NCBI RefSeq assembly: GCF_018812025.1
Contig: NC_063052.1
Coordinates: 28,482,068 to 28,546,067 of the forward strand
DNA length: 64,000 nucleotides
Direction: 5' to 3'
DNA from: Megalobrama amblycephala
Lineage: Eukaryota; Chordata; Actinopteri; Cypriniformes; Xenocyprididae
Shown: one piece after another, positions 60,401 through 64,000 of the stretch
How the letters are laid out: every line of letters starts with the position of its first letter
Numbering within the stretch: position 1 is the first letter of the stretch
Notes under the pieces: model-generated
What the model saw: only the letters and a program-made list of their open reading frames with translations
Databases searched by the model: none
What the model was told of the DNA's origin: nothing
Made by a program: the position numbers and the translations under genes

Positions 60401-61618
60401 ATGTGGCATACTGCTATTAAAGGCTTTACACAATTAAGCCAAATATGGCAACAACTCGACTACGCCACCCCGGAAATGGGCCGGGGACCCATAGGTACAC
60501 AAAGTACCACACACTCACAGATAAGCAGTGGCTGGACAGGTATCAGACAACAATGTATATTTCACCAATTTTATTTAATAAACAATCAAGAAAATACAAG
60601 ACCAGTCTCTTTAATGTATAAAAGTTAAAAAGAGCACAATCACTCATAAAACTTCTTGCACATCCATACAAACATGAGGTTACCACTTCAGAACTGGGGA
60701 ATTCGTCTTGCCTATCGGATAAACACAGCAACCACTCATGCTCTCACAACACAGCACCAACAACACCCGTTGTGAACACTGCAGGCCAACAGCCGAACCA
60801 CCACCACACACAAAGGACACCGGCTAATACTGGTACCCCAATTCTGAAGGGAAAAGAAAACAGGATGAGACACAAACGCACACATATACACAAACACTTT
60901 TCACATTATGATTTGGCCAAAAACACTTCTCATGCTGTCAGAGGGATCAATGTCACAAATCAATAGTGATCATCCTAGCTGATGTTCATTGATTATTAGG
61001 AGCACAAGATCGTCCCATAAAGTTAAATATACATCAAATAAACAAACAAAACACAAAACACTTGTTTCCAAACAGAAATACAATAAAACAAAACAAAACA
61101 AAATAACAGCATATACGAAAATACACAATGTAGTGACAAACACAGAGCGTTTCGCCCGTAATTACCCCCTTTAAATCCGCAGATCACTGAAGTTCAAGTC
61201 TCTCGAATCTGAATGCGCCGCCGGTGACCGGCAACGCACTATTGGTCCGGTCGTCAAGGTGATGACGTAAATTAGTGTTACCTGCAAAGCAGCAGCGATG
61301 GCATCGTCTAGTATGCAGCAGAAGAACGGTCGAAGAAATCAACACAGAGAGAAAGAAACCATTCATCCGTCCGAAAAACGTTCCAGTTCAGGCATTCATT
61401 GCAGCAAAGAGATGACATAAATCGTGTTGCTCAACAAGAAGAATTACGACGTGCAACGGCGCCCACAAAGCCTGCTGCAACACCTCCTGGCCCCCATGTC
61501 ACTGCAGATAGTGACTCGCACCACCCCGCACACTCAATGGCGTGCACGCCACAAAATTCGCAGAAATAAAGTCGCTCAACACGTCTACCATACTCCTCAG
61601 CCACACTTCAGGACATAA
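60401..61618. other. Intergenic stretch before the L1
   Basis: AT-rich with AAAC/AACA runs (about 61070-61110). Short frames only. No gene supported. Confidence 0.45.
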
Positions 61619-61778
61619 ACAGGGACTTCCGGGCAAGATGGCGGACCGGGTGCGTTGTATGTCTTGAGCTCTCTAGGCCTGTCCCAGATTCTATAAATAT
61701 TTCGCCATCCAATTTTCCTAATTTGATAAATTTAAATGGACTAATAGTATGGAACTTTAAAACACTTAAATCTGCACC

Positions 61779-62593
61779 ATGACGACAAAAAAGAATCTTG
61801 CTTTATCACGAACTAACGACGCAATCGAAGGCCATGAGTATGCTTCAAAGATGGAGGTCGATCCCACAGAGAAAACGAAAAGAAAAGGCCCTTTCTCGCC
61901 GTTAAAGAGTGCACCAACAGCTAAAAGAAAGGATACGGGAATAGAAGGGAACGAAGAAGGTATGAAAGTGATCCTGGAAGCGATAAAGCAGTTAACTGAT
62001 AAGGTGGATACACTAGGCACCCAGCTGCAGCAGAATTCCGTCATGCTGACTAGCATTGCTAAGGCAGTCGAATTTAACGCGGCAGAAATTAAAGACTGCA
62101 AAACTCAGTTGCAGTCTTGTGTTCGTGAAGTGTCGGATTTGAAAAATAATAATGCCGAGCTGATGGAACGTGTCTTAGAGCTTGAACGATACAAACGTTG
62201 GTGGAATCTTCGGATTCGTGGACTAAAAGAAAAGGAAGGTGAAGATATACGTGATGTGGTCGCTAATTTACTGGTGAAAATCTCCCCTTCGTGGTCCTCG
62301 AACATCAACCACATTGTGGACTCAGTTCATCGAATAGGGAGACGTGAAGACAACAAAACAAGGCACGTCATCATTCAGTTTACTCAGAGATTACACCGAG
62401 ACGCGCTGTGGAGAATGACCAAGGATCACGCGATTTGCAAAGAGTTACGTATCGGCTTTCATCGAAGACCTCTGCAAAGCTGACAGAGAAACCCGAGCCG
62501 CTCTGTGGCCAAAGATAAAAGAAGCAAGAGATGCTGGAAAGTGTGCATATTACAGAGGTGGTGCTGGATACATTAATGGACAGAGAATTACTT
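61779..62593 (+). pseudogene. L1 ORF1 RNA-binding protein, frameshifted near its end
   Basis: An ATG at 61779 opens 234 residues: a basic N-terminus, a coiled coil (about residues 60-145, KQLTDKVDTLGTQLQQNS and SDLKNNNAELMERVLELE) and an RRM-like segment (LRIRGLKEKEGEDI, then VDSVHRIGRR). A 1-nt lesion near 62455-62465 diverts it to GFHRRPLQS and a stop at 62483. The expected C-terminal domain continues in the other frame as IEDLCKADRETRAALWPKI, then GGAGYINGQRIT to the stop at 62593. ORF1p is the RNA-binding chaperone of L1 particles; this copy would be truncated. A sequencing error is possible. Confidence 0.85.
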
Positions 62594-62825
62594 GAGAGCA
62601 CACAAGGTACACGATTAAGGGCCTTAGTTTAAGGTTTGAAAAGGCCTTTTGACTCGAATTTTGAAGTCCAAGATATGTTTGGATGGTTTATCTGCATTTG
62701 TTGCTTATGGTAGGGACCATGCCTGTTTGGGCTTTCTTTGTTGATTATCTTCAAAACTAAGTTTGTTTTATACATTAAAGTTTGTTTTGTCAAATACATT
62801 ATTTACTGGCGGTTGCTAGTTGTTT

Positions 62826-64000
62826 ATGAATATTTTTTTTTCTTGTATTTCACTTAATGCTAGGGGCTTAAGAGAGAACACTAAGAGAAAATCAATATTT
62901 TTGTTTTGTAAGGGAGAAAAAGCAAATTTTATTTTTTTGCAAGAAACCCATTCAAAACCGGAGGATGAAAAATTTTGGATAAACCAATGGGGAGACAAAA
63001 TTATATTTGATCATGGGTCCACAAGATCAGCAGGTGTAGCTATTTTGTTTTGTAATTCACCTGGAAAAGTAGTGACATCTAGATTTAGCAATAACGGTCA
63101 CTGGCTAATTTGTGTTCTGAATATGGATGATTACTTCTTTATTCTGATCAATATTTATGGTTTTAATAGTGTACTTCAAAACAAACAATTGGCTTCAGAA
63201 ATTTCAAATGTCATTGTAAACCTTAAACTCATTTATCCAACTGCCATCATAATAATGGGGGGTGACTTTAATATGGTTAACAATGAATGGCTTGATAGAC
63301 ATCCTTCCAGAGGTCATCTCAGCTCCTGTAACCCTGTTTTAACTGACTTTTGCCGCACTCATGATTTATTGGATCCCTGGCGCTTCAAATACCCTAACAT
63401 TAAGCAATATTCCTGGTTTAAACCAAACGACACAGCTAAATCGAGAATAGATTTTTGGTTAATTTCAGTTTCTGTTGTAAACTTTATCACCGAATGCTGT
63501 ATGTCAGCAGCCCCCCTTTCAGATCACTCTGTTATTAAACTGATTTTCAATCCCCCTAATGCTGGTTCACGGAATAAAGGGTACTGGAAATTCAATTCTA
63601 GTTTATTAAAATGCCAATCATTCAATGAAGGTATTAAAGCCATAGTCTCTAATGTGATGTCTGATGAATCGATAATATCCTACACTTCCAAATGGGAATT
63701 CCTTAAATTTAAAATCAGAGAATATTCCATTCAATTTGGGAAAACACTCAATAAAAGTAATAGATTATATGAAAGTAATATTATCAAAGAAATAAATATA
63801 TATCATAATAAAACATCACCTACTGATAATGATAAAAAGAAACTACAAAATCTCCTAAACAAACTTGACGAAATATATCTTCGTAAAGCTGAAGGGGCCT
63901 TTATCAGGTCTAGGGCAAAATGGATTGAGGATGGGGAAAGAAGTACCTCATATTTCTGTCGGTTAGAAAAAAGAAGGCAAGAAAGACTTTCAATCAAAGC
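62826..64000 (+). CDS. L1 ORF2 N-terminal part: AP endonuclease (partial)
   Basis: An ATG at 62826 begins a frame that stays open to the window edge (391 codons). It is an L1 endonuclease: SLNARGLREN (catalytic N), FLQETHSK (E), MGGDFNMV (D and N), SRIDFWLI (D) and LSDHSVI (D, H). It then enters the ORF2 linker (KWIEDGERSTSYFCRLEKRR), which precedes RT. ORF2p nicks DNA and primes reverse transcription there. It is clearly different in sequence from the locus B endonuclease exon (WNVNG, TDHHPVS), so that exon comes from another L1 lineage. Confidence 0.9.
   Translation, partial: MNIFFSCISLNARGLRENTKRKSIFLFCKGEKANFIFLQETHSKPEDEKFWINQWGDKIIFDHGSTRSAGVAILFCNSPGKVVTSRFSNNGHWLICVLNMDDYFFILINIYGFNSVLQNKQLASEISNVIVNLKLIYPTAIIIMGGDFNMVNNEWLDRHPSRGHLSSCNPVLTDFCRTHDLLDPWRFKYPNIKQYSWFKPNDTAKSRIDFWLISVSVVNFITECCMSAAPLSDHSVIKLIFNPPNAGSRNKGYWKFNSSLLKCQSFNEGIKAIVSNVMSDESIISYTSKWEFLKFKIREYSIQFGKTLNKSNRLYESNIIKEINIYHNKTSPTDNDKKKLQNLLNKLDEIYLRKAEGAFIRSRAKWIEDGERSTSYFCRLEKRRQERLSIK

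Larger units (their letters stand above)
61619..64000 (+). mobile_element. L1-type LINE, 3' part beyond the window
   Basis: It starts near AGGGACTTCCGGGCAAGATGGCGG, a typical L1 5' end, followed by a 5' UTR of about 160 bp, ORF1 and the start of ORF2. The window ends inside ORF2. Confidence 0.9.

Overview
This window is animal nuclear DNA, almost certainly from a teleost and most likely a cyprinid. It has GT-AG (and two GC-AG) spliced genes, Tc1, hAT, Harbinger-like and TTAA-target DNA transposons, a chromodomain Ty3/gypsy retrotransposon, L1 elements and many foldback MITEs. No operons, CRISPR arrays or bacterial features are present. All gene models are read by eye from splice signals, frame and protein similarity. 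No alignment or transcript data were available.

Layout. 1-5242: a nearly pristine chromovirus (450-bp LTRs, 5-bp target duplication, gag and pol). 5243-7320: old transposon debris, including a DIRS/Ngaro-like recombinase scrap. 7325-12440: locus A, a DUF4806-domain gene with a non-coding first exon, a decayed L1-endonuclease exon and a dead Tc1 in its first intron. 12812-33364: a repeat-rich desert with many DNA transposons (several with exact target duplications), a solo LTR holding an 11-bp minisatellite, a large degenerate tandem array and a 140-bp tandem repeat. 34000-53665: locus B. 53739-61618: MITEs, a hAT element, a solo LTR and a defective non-autonomous gypsy nested in an older repeat. 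61619-64000: an L1 whose ORF2 runs off the window.

The main discovery candidate is locus B. One exon (36337-38088) encodes an L1-type AP endonuclease with its catalytic residues intact, plus a shrunken reverse-transcriptase remnant without its catalytic aspartates. Its donor joins in frame to an exon encoding a short WPPF-type N-terminal domain (the same domain starts the locus A protein). The following exons continue in frame, with every phase matching, into a SLIP-GC/NUGGC-like nuclear GTPase. The whole chain of 22 coding exons is 4272 nt, divisible by three, giving about 1423 residues. Locus A carries the same N-terminal exons but ends in DUF4806 instead of the GTPase, so the two loci look like duplicated genes with exchanged C-terminal modules. 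The fused gene and any role in transposon control or genome stability are inference.
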